From: Semisulcospira habei
Taxonomy: Eukaryota; Mollusca; Gastropoda; Semisulcospiridae
Assembly (NCBI GenBank): GCA_036245525.1
Contig: BTPG01000005.1
Coordinates: 180,944,623 to 181,008,622 of the forward strand
Reading direction: 5' to 3'
DNA: 64,000 nt
Each line of letters opens with the position of its first letter. The stretch's first letter is position 1. The notes below the pieces were generated by a model. That model was not told the origin of the DNA. It made no database searches and saw nothing but the letters and a program-made list of their open reading frames with translations. This document shows positions 1 through 11,066 of the stretch, in pieces. A program made the position numbers and the translations under genes.

Positions 1-35
1 CCTGCGGGGGCTCATGAGGATCTATGCCTCTTGCT
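1..35. repeat. Family A hairpin, right arm only
   Basis: The window opens inside a family-A palindrome. The visible part is the right arm, with CATGAGGATCTATGCCTC followed by TTGC; the left arm lies before position 1. Confidence 0.7.
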
Positions 36-148
36 GATAACATTTATCGCGTGTCTTTACTTAGGTAGATAGGGTCTTTATATAACGCAGCTTTGGTAGA
101 GTGTCTGATGGCGGCAAACAATAGCAGATCGAAAGCTACACTTGCGAG

Positions 149-203
149 CGCGAGAGGCGTTGATCCTCATGAGGAGGCTCATGAGGTTCTATGGCCCTTG
201 CCG
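149..203. repeat. Family A hairpin, degenerate
   Basis: The left arm GCGAGAGGCGTTGATCC and the right arm GAGGTTCTATGGCCCTTGC flank a shortened centre that has lost the C-rich/G-rich stem. Confidence 0.7.
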
Positions 204-397
204 TTAACACTTCGGAAGTGTTGTACTTGAGCAGAGGGGGCCTTCGGTCTTTAGTATGCGGTTAGCGGGGGATATGATTGCCACAAACCATTGAACATCC
301 GGCCTCGGCTTGGTGTGTGTCAACATTACGGTCGCAACTCACCTATGAAGTTCATTGAAGCGAAACTGGGGCACTGCATCGATCCGATGCCGTCTGC

Positions 398-462
398 GCA
401 AGAGGCATAGATCCTCATGAACCCATGCAGCCGCAGGGATTCAAGAGGATTTATGTCTCTTA
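398..462. repeat. Family A hairpin
   Basis: The left arm GCAAGAGGCATAGATCC is intact, while the right arm has diverged to GAGGATTTATGTCTCTT, so the stem has several mismatches. It is an old copy. Confidence 0.75.
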
Positions 463-733
463 ACGAGAAAATTATTGTTCAGCATTGTCAGTACCATCCT
501 CAGGTAGATGAGGGAACTGGTATTGGAATGTATGACGTTAATCATGATGACATCGACCGCTGATTACGGACTCTTTGTCTGGCGTGTTACGAGTCCACTA
601 GGCGTGAACGCACAACTGGGAGACTGTGTGTTCGCGCTATTTTTTTCTTCTTATCTCCGGTATTTCCTTTCAGTAGCGTCACCTGGCAAAAACTGTCGTC
701 AAAATCTGTACTGACTGTAAATCCCGGTCTTCT

Positions 734-793
734 TCTTATCTTCAGTTTTTTGTGGCACCAAGGTGATCGGGGACTAGCATTTTGAATGTTAAA

Positions 794-861
<68 letters not shown>

Positions 862-880
862 CATTATTATTATTATTAAT
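734..880 (+). mobile_element. Short retro-insertion with ATT tail, flanked by 14-bp TSD
   Basis: AATCCCGGTCTTCT occurs at 720-733 and again at 881-894. Between the copies lie about 55 bp of unique sequence and a long (ATT)n run. A direct repeat around a segment that ends in a simple repeat is the signature of a heavily 5'-truncated non-LTR or SINE insertion. The parent family is not recognised. Part of it (GGTGATCGGGGACTAGC) matches, in inverse orientation, a stretch near 22130. Confidence 0.6.
789..878 (+). repeat. (ATT)n microsatellite
   Basis: About 30 ATT units, forming the tail of the insertion at 734-880. The poly-Ile and poly-Asn open frames over it are artefacts. Confidence 0.95.
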
Positions 881-1051
881 AATCCCGGTCTTCTCCAGCA
901 ATTTGTTGTGTATCCCTATCGTGGCATTCTGTATTTCACTTGTCTAATCGGTATCGTCTGCGGGCTGTTTCTATCCTTCAGTTCCGGCATTTCCTTCAAA
1001 CTGACATCATTATCGTCGCTTCTTTTAAAAAGTTCAATTTCTTTCTTACCG

Positions 1052-1131
1052 TTAACTCATTCGAGACGTGCCGCCTACGGATACGCGGCATAAGCCGCGT
1101 ATCCGTTGGCGGCACGTCTCGAATGAGTTAA
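1052..1131. mobile_element. Family C palindromic MITE, TTAA-bounded, complete
   Basis: An 80-bp near-perfect palindrome runs from TTAACTCATTCGAGACG to CGTCTCGAATGAGTTAA, with inner arms GGATACGCGG/CCGCGTATCC. Both ends are TTAA, as expected for a piggyBac-type target duplication. It is one of the two best preserved copies (the other is at 33817). Confidence 0.85.
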
Positions 1132-1155
1132 TATACTGTATTCAAGGCAACATTA

Positions 1156-1512
1156 GTGAGGTTTCGTTTGCTACAACCACTCCGCGCAACAACAAACGAG
1201 AGCGAAATCATGGCGAATAGCCAGTTCAGTTGTGCCATAAGCATAGACAACACTTCAAACATTTCAGTCAGAAAGGCTTAGGCCCTCATAAGCCATCCAG
1301 TTCTATGCCTCTTGGAGATGTTTGGAATGTTGCCTATGACTATGGTATATTGACGAGCAAAGAAAATGCGACATTTTGGAATCACCGGAAACACGTTAGG
1401 ATTTCCGATGATTCCCAAAATGTCGCTTCTTTTTTTTTTGTGCTCGTCAGTGTAGTTTTTTTGCTCTTGTTCGTTGCTGGGAGTCGTTGGTTGCAAACGA
1501 AACCTAACTACT
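1156..1512 (+). mobile_element. Family A2 element with nested family H element
   Basis: The ends are GTGAGGTTTCGTTTGC and its inverse GCAAACGAAACCT. Inside are the internal inverted pieces found in other A2 copies: GCATAGACAACACTTC, and CTTGGAGATGTTTGGAATG. A family-H hairpin (about 1348-1452) interrupts the right half. Related copies are at 5691, 35292, 36377, 38102 and 54318. Confidence 0.7.
1348..1452. mobile_element. Family H mariner-like hairpin nested in A2
   Basis: The arms GCGACATTTTGGAATCA and TGATTCCCAAAATGTCGC flank an inner stem ATCACCGGAAA/TTTCCGATGAT. The ends TGACGAGCAAAG and CTCGTCAGTG resemble the cleaner copy at 34101, which lies between TA dinucleotides. This suggests a Tc1/mariner-type non-autonomous element. 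Confidence 0.65.
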
Positions 1513-1762
1513 GACAAAAGAAGACAAGGAAAGCCGACGGCCTACCATTTTGGTTCGGGGTGGTTTCCTTTATTTTTCATCATATAAATACCCTGTTTAA
1601 TGTGCTTTCTGTGTATTCCTTGTATAGTTTATAATGATAGCATGTGTAGTTATGCACCCAGCGGGCAAAGAATACTCACATAAACTTGAACCGGCGTAAA
1701 ATAACAGGAAAGGCCGGCACGTTCTCAAAACACTGCATCCCTGTTCAGCCCTTCTACATCTA

Positions 1763-1828
1763 CAAGAGGCACAGATTTTCATGAGCCCCTGCAGCCGCAA
1801 GGACTCCTGACCATCAATGTCCCTTGTT
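1763..1828. repeat. Family A hairpin, degenerate
   Basis: The left arm CAAGAGGCACAGATTTTC and C-rich stem GAGCCCCTGCAGCCGC remain. The right arm is eroded to ATCAATGTCCCTTGT. Confidence 0.7.
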
Positions 1829-1958
1829 AAAACTGATAGTGCCTACAGCTGTGGTTTTTGTCTTCCTACTGTACACACTTACACAGAAAATAGGAGAAAC
1901 ACTCTCCAAAATCCAGCTGTTCGCTTGACCCCAAATAATACCCGCAGTCTAAGGAAGC

Positions 1959-2024
1959 AAGAGAAATATATTCTCATGAGCCCCTACAACTGCAGGGGCA
2001 CATGAAAATCTATTTCTCTTGCAG
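1959..2024. repeat. Family A hairpin
   Basis: The left arm GCAAGAGAAATATATTCTC and right arm AAATCTATTTCTCTTGC flank GAGCCCCTACAACTGCAGGG. Both arms carry AGAGAAAT-type changes relative to the consensus AGAGGCAT. Confidence 0.8.
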
Positions 2025-2487
2025 ATGAATGAAGCTGGAGGAAGGACTTCAGGGATTCGTCATTTCCTCTTGCTTCCACTATCCTGCGGCAGCTAAACTC
2101 ACAGAGGGAAAAATATCTCCTCCAATCTTTTGTGTAAACTTCGGTAGATAGACCATTTGGCCAAGAGGTCCCATCAGTGGGCCAAGCCAAGAAAGGCCCG
2201 CCACCCACAGTCCACAGGCAAACCTTTCCTTCAGCATGTGACATAGAACCTCATGAGCTTTCAGTCCAGCTTACTCATGGAGTTCAATAAAATGAAGGCA
2301 CCTTAATCGAGCAAGATTAAGGCCCGTGAACATTGCTATAGCCAAGAATGAGAAGGTTATGGAGGTTCAAACCCAAAGTGTAGAGATTTTACCCATTGGG
2401 TCTAGAAATGGCCATCGCAGGCCACAACTTAACCTCCCCTTTTTGCTTTTGCAAGAGAATGTATGTAAAATGAGGACGATCTTTCCA

Positions 2488-2554
2488 AGCAAGAGGTGCA
2501 TATTCTCTTGAGCCCCTGTAGTGGCTGCAGGGACTCATGAGAATATACGCCTCT
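2488..2554. repeat. Family A hairpin
   Basis: The left arm GCAAGAGGTGCATATTCTC pairs with the right arm GAGAATATACGCCTCTTG. The loop carries an extra copy of GTGGCTGCAG. Confidence 0.8.
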
Positions 2555-2869
2555 TGTAGCCCTGGGCAGAACTTGCTACCTAAAGGTCCATCAGAACCCC
2601 CCATTGAGTCAACAAGCTCCCGTCGCGGGAACCGACGCACAGACATCATGTCAGCAAACACCAATCTACCGCTCGCTTGGAACCGCCATGTACGAGGACG
2701 GCCTGCAGCCTACAGTCTAAAAGACAGTCACACCCATAAAAAAGCAAATGTGTGCTAGTCTGCGCTGCCTGGTCAGTTTCTCATTTTAGAAGGTATTCAC
2801 CAAAACGACTCTTGAACAACAGTCTGTGTGGATGTGAGCGGTCACAGTATAAGGACTAAATCAAAACCG
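2555..2869. other. No gene recognised
   Basis: Mixed-composition sequence lies between a family-A and a family-F hairpin. I see no conserved protein motif or repeat in it. Confidence 0.5.
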
Positions 2870-2941
2870 GTGTGATGGTCACTGATTTTGGACCTTACGG
2901 CCTGAGGCCGTAAGGTCGAAAATTACAGACCATCATACACA
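2870..2941. repeat. Family F palindrome
   Basis: GTGTGATGGTC and GACCATCATACAC form the outer arms. GGACCTTACGGCCTGAGGCC is followed by its complement GTAAGGTC. Related copies are at 24853 and 49959; no TTAA ends are visible. Confidence 0.8.
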
Positions 2942-3418
2942 AGTTCTGGCTGGCTGGCGGTCTACAATGAACGGTCCAGAAACACTCCAGTTTTAGCATA
3001 TGCAAGCTCTCTTTGGCTGGAGATACTCCGCATACACATTGTCTATTGAATAACGCAGTAATAGTTTCAAATCAGTTCTCAGACGATGTCGGGTAAGTTG
3101 TAGCACTAGTCACAAGCTGGAGTCCAGGTCGAACACACCAAAATTATATATTCCTCTGAAGGTTGAAAGGGATTCGTTCTTAAAAGATTATAAACAACAT
3201 CCATTGTATACTGTTATTCAAAGACGTCTGACTTGTCAGTGCCGGCTCGTGCCTGTGCTTTCGCTGTCAAAGGGAACCTCAATTTCCAAATTTCCATGTG
3301 ACATGAAATTCTCAGGAAGTAACATGTCCTTCATAGAAAATTATGTATAATTGAAAATTGAGTTTTTTTTACGCCTCAGCTGTCATTTTTCTCTTCTTCC
3401 AGAACAAACCACGTTTAA
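2942..3418. other. No gene recognised
   Basis: AT-leaning, unique-looking sequence without a long open frame or a recognised element. Confidence 0.5.
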
Positions 3419-3990
3419 GTTAGTTAGTTAGTTGGGTTTAACGCAGAGTTGGCGACTAAGGCCATCTCACGGCGGGGTGGGTAAAAATCTGGCCAGCCAG
3501 ACTAAAAGCAAGGTCTTAAGACAAGACGTAAATATATCTTAAAATATTTCATGCTAAAATGTCGCACAGGTCTTTAAATGAAACGTCTACAGACTCTCAA
3601 AAAGGTCAAAATAATAGAATTAACATAGTCTATGAATGCTCAAATATTATTAAAAATATTGCACTCTCTCAGAAAATTGCAGATTTTGTCCGAAACCACA
3701 TTCAAGGACACCACCGGTGCAAAATGCCATTGACCTGTGTTAGAACTTAAACGTTTTATGTAACGAAGAATGAAAATAAGAGGCTTCCAGATAAGAGCCT
3801 CCTAATGCAGAACCTTGGTTCTAATAGCTCACGTCCCACAAACAAACAGTAGCAACACCAGGCAAGCTGGTATCTTCCTACGTTCACAAATGTGAGCTGA
3901 CCCGGCTATGAATTTGAACCTTACGCCCTCGATCATCAGCACATAAATGGTGGCGAGCTTTGACCTCGAGCTCTGCCATCGAGCATGTGA
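3419..3990 (-). mobile_element. SINE-like element, reverse orientation
   Basis: Read on the minus strand, the segment ends in CCGCCGTGAGATGGCC, then GCGTTAAACCCAACTAAC and a short (TAAC)n tail. That is a tail style seen in molluscan SINEs, and a second tail copy is at 40085-40145. Near its presumed 5' end there is a weak B-box-like AGGTTCAAATTC. The extent is inferred and no target duplication was found. The 63-codon frame inside has no protein support. Confidence 0.5.
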
Positions 3991-5029
3991 AGCCATGTCA
4001 AATTTAGTAATTAAAGCGATTCTCCCCAGGTTTAATCATCTCAACACAGTCGGAAAACTGTCTGCAACAGATACTGCTGACAGTATTATGTATGGGTCCT
4101 TTGTGTACTAACTTAGAGCTTTATGGTGTAAATACAATGCCAAATGTCGAAATTCATCGTTTGATGGGTGTGTTGTTTTTGTACCCGAGAGTGCAAATTA
4201 TCGTCTGCATCGGCCTCGTTTTGAATTTGTGCATATTAACTAGGCTACGTCACAAGGCAGAACCCGATCAATCGATACTGCAGACGACGAAGGCGGTCAT
4301 CGTTGTCGAGTGGGTACACACGCGTCAGTGTAGACATGTACTGATGTTCTCCGGCATCCCTTTGACATAATTTTCCACGAGAATGTAAAATAAATTTTCC
4401 ACTTATTCGCTGTGCTGTCAAAATCAATGCGGGTTCCGCTTGACCTGCTACCCAGAGTAACGGGCAATCGACTCGGGTCTCCGCGCCAAGCCGGCGCCTG
4501 AGAAAGCGTCACGAAACAGAACAGTGGTATTTCACCCACTTATACCCATTTCTGCATTGCAGTTTCACATCACACACATCGAAATCTACGTAACTGAAAG
4601 CATCTCTGGAAACGACAAATGCACCATCGCAGCAGAAACACTACCTCTGGGAATCGAGTGAATGAGAGCCCGCACAGCTAAAACGTGTCACGACCTGATC
4701 AATGTCGGCAGCCGGTGCCGCAATTTTGACACACAGGCCGTAGTTGTCTGATCCTTGCAGCATAAAATCTGATGAACTAGCTCGTAACTTCATGATAAAA
4801 CAGGTTTAAAATCTTGCAAAATCAGTAAGAGATAAATTCTACTGAAGATCATGAATTCTCAGTCTCTAGCGCTCGTGAAACTATAGGAAGATCGACAAAG
4901 ATCGTAACCGGATTACTTACTGTTTCACATAGCAAGAAAGCGACAAATTCCGGATGGGCGGTGAAGCCAAGCTCTATATTCCCTTGTCCTATGTCAATTC
5001 TATTTAGGGGTATCTTGTCTCTCTTTCTC
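3991..5029. other. No gene recognised
   Basis: About 1 kb with only short, incompatible open frames. I see no recognised repeat, RNA or protein motif. Confidence 0.5.
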
Positions 5030-5283
5030 TTTCTTCTCTTCACTTTGGTACCGGTCTCAGGCCACTTTACAAATTTCAAATACAAGCGATCAAAAATCTC
5101 TGTAACTTCAGTAGCTGACTGGCCCTTCGTTTGTCTTGTACTGTGTTTGTCTTAAAATGGCGTAAATCCGTGTCTGTTTCGTGAGTGTGTGTGTGTTGGG
5201 TTTCAGGTGCGGCGCTTTGAGTCGATTTCCCCAAAAATTGAGAAAAAGCGCCTATATAATAACGGTATTATTATTATTATTTC
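5030..5283 (+). mobile_element. SINE-1 (ATT-tailed), 5'-truncated copy
   Basis: It contains GGTACCGGTCTCAGGCCACT, AAGCGATCAAAAATCTCTG and GGCGCTTTGAGTCGATTTC, and ends in GCGCCTATATAATAACGG plus (ATT)n. The same sequence is at 39801-40010 (+) and, with its tRNA-like head, at 17377-17815 (-). Confidence 0.75.
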
Positions 5284-5690
5284 TTCAGTTACGAGTCTGT
5301 CATTGTCGGCCGGCGCGAGTCGACTGATACTTTCTTTTTTTCTTCGCTCGTTCATCCGACATCTTGTCTCTGATTGGTTATAATTATGCAGATGACATAA
5401 GGTCGTATAGAATAGTTATGACGTCAGCTACCTGATCGTCTATCGGAAGCAACCTTTTGACCGGGTCCAGCCGCACGATTCCGGTGGCCTCTTTCGCTTT
5501 GAACGGACGAAAGAAAGCATTTGGTGGGACAATAGGGTGGTCACTGTCTAAGTGGGTATGTATACTGAAGCCCAGTAAAAGCTTTTTGCGAACTGAAGCA
5601 TTAAAAAAAGGTCGGTCGTGCCCCTTTAATGCCAACTAACCCAATCCGTTCAACAACAAACAAACAAACAAACAAAAAAAAAAAGCAATT
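5284..5690. other. No gene recognised
   Basis: Nothing recognisable is seen apart from a short (CAAA)n run near 5655. Confidence 0.5.
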
Positions 5691-5914
5691 GTGAGGTGAA
5701 TCTAGGCGAATGACCAACTTGTATCATAAGCATAGACAACATTCCGAACATCTCCAAGGGGCATAGATTCTCATGATCCCTCCGGGCTCATAAGGATCTA
5801 TGCTTCTTGGAGATGTTTGGAGTGTTGTATATGCCTCTAGAACAAGCCGGTTATCCGCAGTGACTTCACTCTCGTTCGTTCTTGGGCATCGTTCGTTGTA
5901 AACGAACCTCACTA
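5691..5914 (+). mobile_element. Family A2 element
   Basis: The left end is GTGAGGTGAATCTAGGCG. The centre is CAACATTCCGAACATCTCC plus a shortened family-A hairpin and GGAGATGTTTGGAGTGTTG. The right end is TTCGTTGTAAACGAACCTC. The centre shows that A2 encloses a family-A hairpin as its core. Confidence 0.7.
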
Positions 5915-6550
5915 TTGACATAGATGTAGATGATGCCAGTGGAGGACAAGAACATCGCGAGTCCCTGCACCTCAAGGGGCTCATGAGGTTTATTTGCTTT
6001 TTGCACTGAGTGGAGTGGGAGGTGCTTGCATTTTCACAGCAGTCGAGGGGTTAAATATAAAATCACATCAGCTGATCCTTGTCCTGATGGATATCTACGG
6101 GACCCCCAGAGGGTCTGTCACTCGCAGATGCTAGGAGGATCTCGCTGGGACTGTGAACAAATAGCAATAAACTGTCATAACAACTGAGGACGGCCTCAGC
6201 GATCAAAGACTCAATACATCACACAATCGGCTTGTTCCACTCTTGCACGGAGGATATTAATTTGAACCCAGCCGGAAAGCAACCAGTACTCGGGGAGAGG
6301 TAGGCCGTCGATACCTGGTCGTTCGCGGGCTAACAGCGGCCGACTTTGGCCCGAAGACAATTAGCTAACTAGTCTGGAAGCGTCAGAGCAAGCCAGGCTT
6401 TGAAGTGGCCACATATGCTACCATCGTGCGCGAACTTATGGGAGAACGCGTTGTAATGACAGCAGTGAACATCTGTGACAACTGACTGACGTAACATGGT
6501 ACGATTGCAATATATCCCAATATTTACATGATACAAAAACCAGCCCCAAA
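5915..6550. other. No gene recognised
   Basis: The start carries a fragment of a family-A right arm (GGGGCTCATGAGGTTTAT at 5967-5984). The remainder is unrecognised. Confidence 0.45.
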
Positions 6551-6555
6551 TAGTT

Positions 6556-6795
<240 letters not shown>

Positions 6796-6799
6796 GTAG

Positions 6800-7320
6800 T
6801 CCCTATAGCTCTATGCAGAAGTTGTTCAGTGGAAAGCTTAAAATGATAGGTCTGTCATTTATTCTCTCCCACTAACAATCTCTTTCTAGATCTAGAAAAA
6901 GCGATGCAGTCACAAAAAAGGCAGCTGATGTCCTGGAATTTCGTGGCATTAGTACAGCAGAGTATACTCAGAATTGAAATGAAAAATTACGTCCCTTGGA
7001 ACTAATCTGATTGAGTGAATTTTTAGCTTTGGGCGTCGCCTTTGTTTAAAGTATATATATATATATATCCCCTTCCCAGCCGAACCTCACACACCATCAT
7101 GACGAAACCGATAAACAAATTGACTGTGAAGAATGTATTTGTCTTGCGAAATATCCGGTAGTTATTACGCCATATCCTGTGTTTTACAATCGTAAAAAAT
7201 AACAACTGGTCAAGTAAGACGAGTGGACGTGCGGCGAATTTTACGGCTGTGGACTATTATCTATATCTATATATGGTAAATAATTTTTAAAACGCCTTGT
7301 CCTTTGAGGTCCTGTCTTGC
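6800..7320. other. No gene recognised
   Basis: AT-rich sequence with a short (TA)n run at 7050-7068. No gene or named repeat is seen. Confidence 0.5.
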
Positions 7321-7323
7321 TTC

Positions 7324-7390
7324 GACTGGTTGCCTCCCTCGATTCGCTACCGCTTATCAGCGGTAGCGAATCGAGAGAGACAACCAGTGT
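7324..7390. repeat. Family L palindrome
   Basis: ACTGGTTGCCTCCCTCGATT is followed by CGCTACCGCTTATCAGCGGT and then the complement ATCGAGAGAGACAACCAGT, giving an arm of about 30 nt. A half copy (ATCGAGGGAGACAACCAGTG) is at 33662-33681. Confidence 0.8.
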
Positions 7391-7707
7391 TGTAACAACA
7401 CCTTACAGAAGATGACCAGGTCTCTCACAGCAACCTTCTAGGCGCTGAATTTATTTCTCATAAGAACATATAAATATCATTACAACTATACTCAACACCC
7501 AAGTTTGACATTCGTAAAGACTCAGAAGCAAATAAACAAAGCTAAAGGTGCAGTTGTTTATTTCTTCCCCCACTATTTTTCGCTTACAGCTGTTAATGTT
7601 ATTCTGCTCACTCAACCGTTTTACAGCCTCATCTATTGTCAATGTCTTGACGCCGGATAGAAGGAATCAGTGCAGAAAGTACATTGTCTTTCAAAAAAGT
7701 CCCACCG
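7391..7707. other. No gene recognised
   Basis: AT-rich sequence without recognised content. Confidence 0.45.
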
Positions 7708-7772
7708 CATTAAGAGGCACAGATATTCATAAGCCCACGAAGTTTCAGCCGATCATGAAGCTTTATGTCTGA
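7708..7772. repeat. Family A hairpin, very degenerate
   Basis: AAGAGGCACAGATATTCAT and GATCATGAAGCTTTATGTC recall the two arms. The central stem is lost. Confidence 0.45.
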
Positions 7773-7944
7773 TCCTGAAATCTGATCCAAAGCTAGATCT
7801 GGTGGCATCATCAGGAGTGAAACCTTCGTCTCTACACCGTGTTCGTCGCAGCCATCATCCGATGTGGAATAATCGATTGATATAACACGGGCGCTAGGGG
7901 TATATTAGACTGTAACTGGGAGTGTGCGGTGGTAGCGCCGCTTT

Positions 7945-8055
7945 GATTGGTCTCAACTACCGCAGTCCTGCTGGTCTCTAGCTTTTGATTGGTCGCAACT
8001 ACCGCAGTCCTGCTGGTCTCTAGCTTTTGATAGGTAGCAACTATCGCATCTACGG
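7945..8055. repeat. 42-bp tandem repeat, about 2.6 copies
   Basis: Units start at 7945, 7987 and 8029 with GATTGGTCTCAACTACCGC, GATTGGTCGCAACTACCGC and GATAGGTAGCAACTATCGC. The unit length is a multiple of three, so a repeated open frame results by chance. Confidence 0.85.
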
Positions 8056-8162
8056 ACTGTAGTTGTTGTGCAGGAAAACTGTCATGCATCACGAATTCAT
8101 TTACCTGGAAAAGGACGAGAGAGAGGAAAAAAAACAAAACACCACAAATTATTACTGATATT

Positions 8163-9754
8163 TTAACCCTTTGCCTGTCGGAGCGGATTTTGCGGTGATA
8201 TCATTCTGCGTGACCCCCAACATACAATCCTAATATATCGTAACCTCCGATTGAGAGAAGTACTGGATTTATATGTAACTGAGCAAACATTGCTGTTGTG
8301 TCCATGCAGTGCGAACCCCTCCCCCATCTCCACACACACACTTTAAAAAAAAAAAAAAAGTAATTTGTATTTTTCTTATCGTGTCGCTGCAGGAACACGC
8401 TGCACAAAGCGGTGATACATACAGACAGACGTACAACTGAACCCTTTGGCTGTCGGCAGCGCATTTTGTCGAGGTGATTCCTGCAGGAATACGCTTCACA
8501 AAGCGGTGATACAGACAGACAGACAGACGTACAACTGAACCCTTTGGCTGTCGGCAGCACATTTTGTCGAGGTGATTCCTGCAGGAATACGCTTCACAAA
8601 TTGGTGATACAGACAGACAGACGTACAACTGAACCCTTTGGCTGTCGGCAGCGCATTTTGTCGAGGTGATTCCTGCAGGAATACGCTTCACAAAGCGGTG
8701 ATACAGACAGACAGACGTACAACTGAACCCTTTGGCTGTCGGCAGCGCATTTTGTCGAGGTGATTCCTGCAGGAATACGCTTCACAAAGCGGTGATACAG
8801 ACAGACAGACGTACAACTGAACCCTTTGGCTGTCGGCAGCGCATTTTGTCGAGGTGATTCCTGCAGGAATACGCTTCACAAAGCGGTGATACAGACAGAC
8901 AGACGTACAACTGAACCCTTTGGCTGTCGGCAGCGCATTTTGTCGAGGTGATTCCTGCAGGAACACGCTGCACAAAGCGGTGATACATACAGACAGACGT
9001 ACAACTGAACCCTTTGGCTGTCGGCAGCGCATTTTGTCGAGGTGATTCCTGCAGGAATACGCTTTACAAAGCGGTGATACAGACAGACAGACGTACAACT
9101 GAACCCTTTGGCTGTCGGCAGCGCATTTTGTCGAGGTGATTCCTGCAGGAATACGCTTCACAAAGCGGTGATACATACAGACAGACGTACAACTGAACCC
9201 TTTGGCTGTCGGCAGCGCATTTTGTCGAGGTGATTCCTGCAGGAATACGCTGCACAAAGCGGTGATACATACAGACAGACGTACAACTGAACCCTTTGGC
9301 TGTCGGCAGCGCATTTTGTCGAGGTGATTCCTGCAGGAATACGCTTCACAAAGCGGTGATACAGACAGACAGACGTACAACTGAACCCTTTGGCTGTCGG
9401 CAGCGCATTTTGTCGAGGTGATTCCTGCAGGAATACGCTGCACAAATTGGTGATACATACAGACAGACGTACAACTGAACCCTTTGGCTGTCGGCAGCGC
9501 ATTTTGTCGAGGTGATTCCTGCAGGAATACGCTTCACAAAGCGGTGATACAGACAGACAGACGTACAACTGAACCCTTTGGCTGTCGGCAGCGCATTTTG
9601 TCGAGGTGATTCCTGCAGGAATACGCTTCACAAAGCGGTGATACAGACAGACAGACGTACAACTGAACCCTTTGGCTGTCGGCAGCGCATTTTGTCGAGG
9701 TGATTCCTGCAGGAATCACCTCGACAAAATGCGCTGCCGACAGCAAAAGGGTTA
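8163..9754. mobile_element. Family D element with amplified left arm
   Basis: The left end TTAACCCTTTGCCTGTCGG and the right end, around 9745, CAGCAAAAGGGTTA match family-D ends. The last repeat closes with a true palindrome: GGTGATTCCTGCAGGAATCA at about 9700-9719, whose arms extend outwards to CCGACAGC. The interior is the 94-bp array. I read this as a TTAA element whose arm was amplified; the alternative is two unrelated D insertions flanking an array. Confidence 0.6.
8390..9700. repeat. 94-bp tandem array, 14 units
   Basis: ACAACTGAACCCTTTGG recurs at 8433 and 8531, then every 94 bp to 9659. Each unit holds a family-D left arm (CCCTTTGGCTGTCGGCAGCG, then CATTTTGTCGAGGTGATTCC) plus a spacer with ACAAAGCGGTGATAC and (GACA)n. 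Spacing is exactly 94 except for one 98-bp unit with an extra GACA. Variants GCTTCACA/GCTGCACA and CAGACAGA/CATACAGA are interspersed. Because 94 is not divisible by three, long minus-strand frames cycle through the unit; they are not genes. Confidence 0.95.
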
Positions 9755-10451
9755 CACGTTTTAATTTTCAGTGCACCTACTATCTCTAGGATATTATATA
9801 AGAGACTAGCACAATGTCATTAGCATAATTATGATACAAAGCACTTTGACGGCGAAGTCGAGATAAGTTAACCACACCATAAATTTAAAAAAAAAAAAAA
9901 ATTAAAAAAAACTCGTCCGTTTAATTATAGTTCTAATGTGAGACGGTTCTGCACATGCATGCAAGCTGTTGTACCTAAAGCGTGTTGACACAGATAAAAG
10001 GAGCGATGCCATATGATTATGATAATTCAAATACGTTTGCCATACCACGCCGGGCACTGGCAGCTGTTGCAAACCATTCGTATGAACCCACGTGCATGTG
10101 GAGCCATCTGCGCGAATCACTTTAAACTGCCATGACGTAATGTGTGGCCGTCTTCAATTCTGAACCTGAGGTTCTAAGGTCCAAAATCCTAGAAGAGCAC
10201 GCCTCTCCACTGACGTCAATGAAACTGCGTCAGGGGCAAGTAACTTCTGCAGGCAGCTGCCAAGCCCTGTGATGAAAGTGCGACCGAGTTTCCGGCCATC
10301 TGCATTTATTCCAATGCGCGGACATGAACAGGTTGAACAGCACTTTAAAAACGAAACAACAATTTCCATATTTGAATGCTTAGCCTTGACACAATTACTC
10401 TTCCTTTAATAATGTGCATATATGCCTTCTACACACACGCGAGAAGGTATG
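9755..10451. other. No gene recognised
   Basis: Mostly AT-rich. GGTTCTAAGGTCCAAAATCC at 10171-10190 is a weak family-F remnant. No coding evidence. Confidence 0.45.
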
Positions 10452-10543
10452 TTAACCCGTTGCGTGTCGGGAGCGCTTTTCGTCGCGAAATTTCTTGAGG
10501 AATCATCGCGACAAAAAGCGCTTCAGACAGTGAAAGGGTTTAA
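10452..10543. mobile_element. Family D MITE, TTAA-bounded
   Basis: TTAACCCGTTGCGTGTCGG and CAGTGAAAGGGTTTAA bound a palindrome with AGCGCTTTTCGTCGCGA and TCGCGACAAAAAGCGCT arms. Both ends are TTAA. Confidence 0.8.
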
Positions 10544-10599
10544 TTGTTCCGTAACATTCCGACTACTGGAACAGATTCCCATCAAGAGCTTCAAAATTA

Positions 10600-10645
10600 A
10601 TTAATTAATTAATTTATTTATTTATTATTTATTTATTTATTTATT
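10600..10645. repeat. (ATTT)n / (TTAA)n microsatellite
   Basis: ATTAATTAATTAATTAAT passes into (TTTA)n. Confidence 0.9.
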
Positions 10646-10758
10646 CTTCCCCATCTCATAGTCAAAATGAAGTGCGCAATTAAATACACCCAAGACCAAC
10701 TTTGAAGTACAGCGGTGCCAATCATGACATCTGAAGAGTGGTCCATGATTCTTAAATC

Positions 10759-10835
10759 TTAACCCTTTGGCTGTCGGTAACGCTTTGAGTCGGGATGATT
10801 CCTGACAAAAAGCTCTGCCGAGAGCAAAAGGGTTA
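10759..10835. mobile_element. Family D MITE, TTAA-bounded
   Basis: TTAACCCTTTGGCTGTCGG and GCAAAAGGGTTAA bound an imperfect hairpin 77 bp long. The right arm is partly deleted. Confidence 0.8.
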
Positions 10836-11066
10836 AGAGGACCAAGTTCATTAGGCACTACCCTCCAGCATCTACATTTCACTCATGTGCGGTATGCTTC
10901 GGATGTGACAAAACGCCAGGAACCAACACTTCTGCTGTCATAATATCACAACAAATATGGGTTCCTCTGGAGTTTGTAAATTACTACTCTTACAACAGAC
11001 TTCGGATAGTATCCAAAGTCTGCAATAAGCGAAGAAATTTAAACAGAAATGGTGTAGTCGAAACGC

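Noticed and set aside
8688..9458. Long minus-strand open frame (256 codons) with repeated RIPAGITSTKCAADSQR
   Set aside because: It lies wholly in the 94-bp array. The unit has no stop in three frames and 94 is not a multiple of three, so long frames arise automatically.
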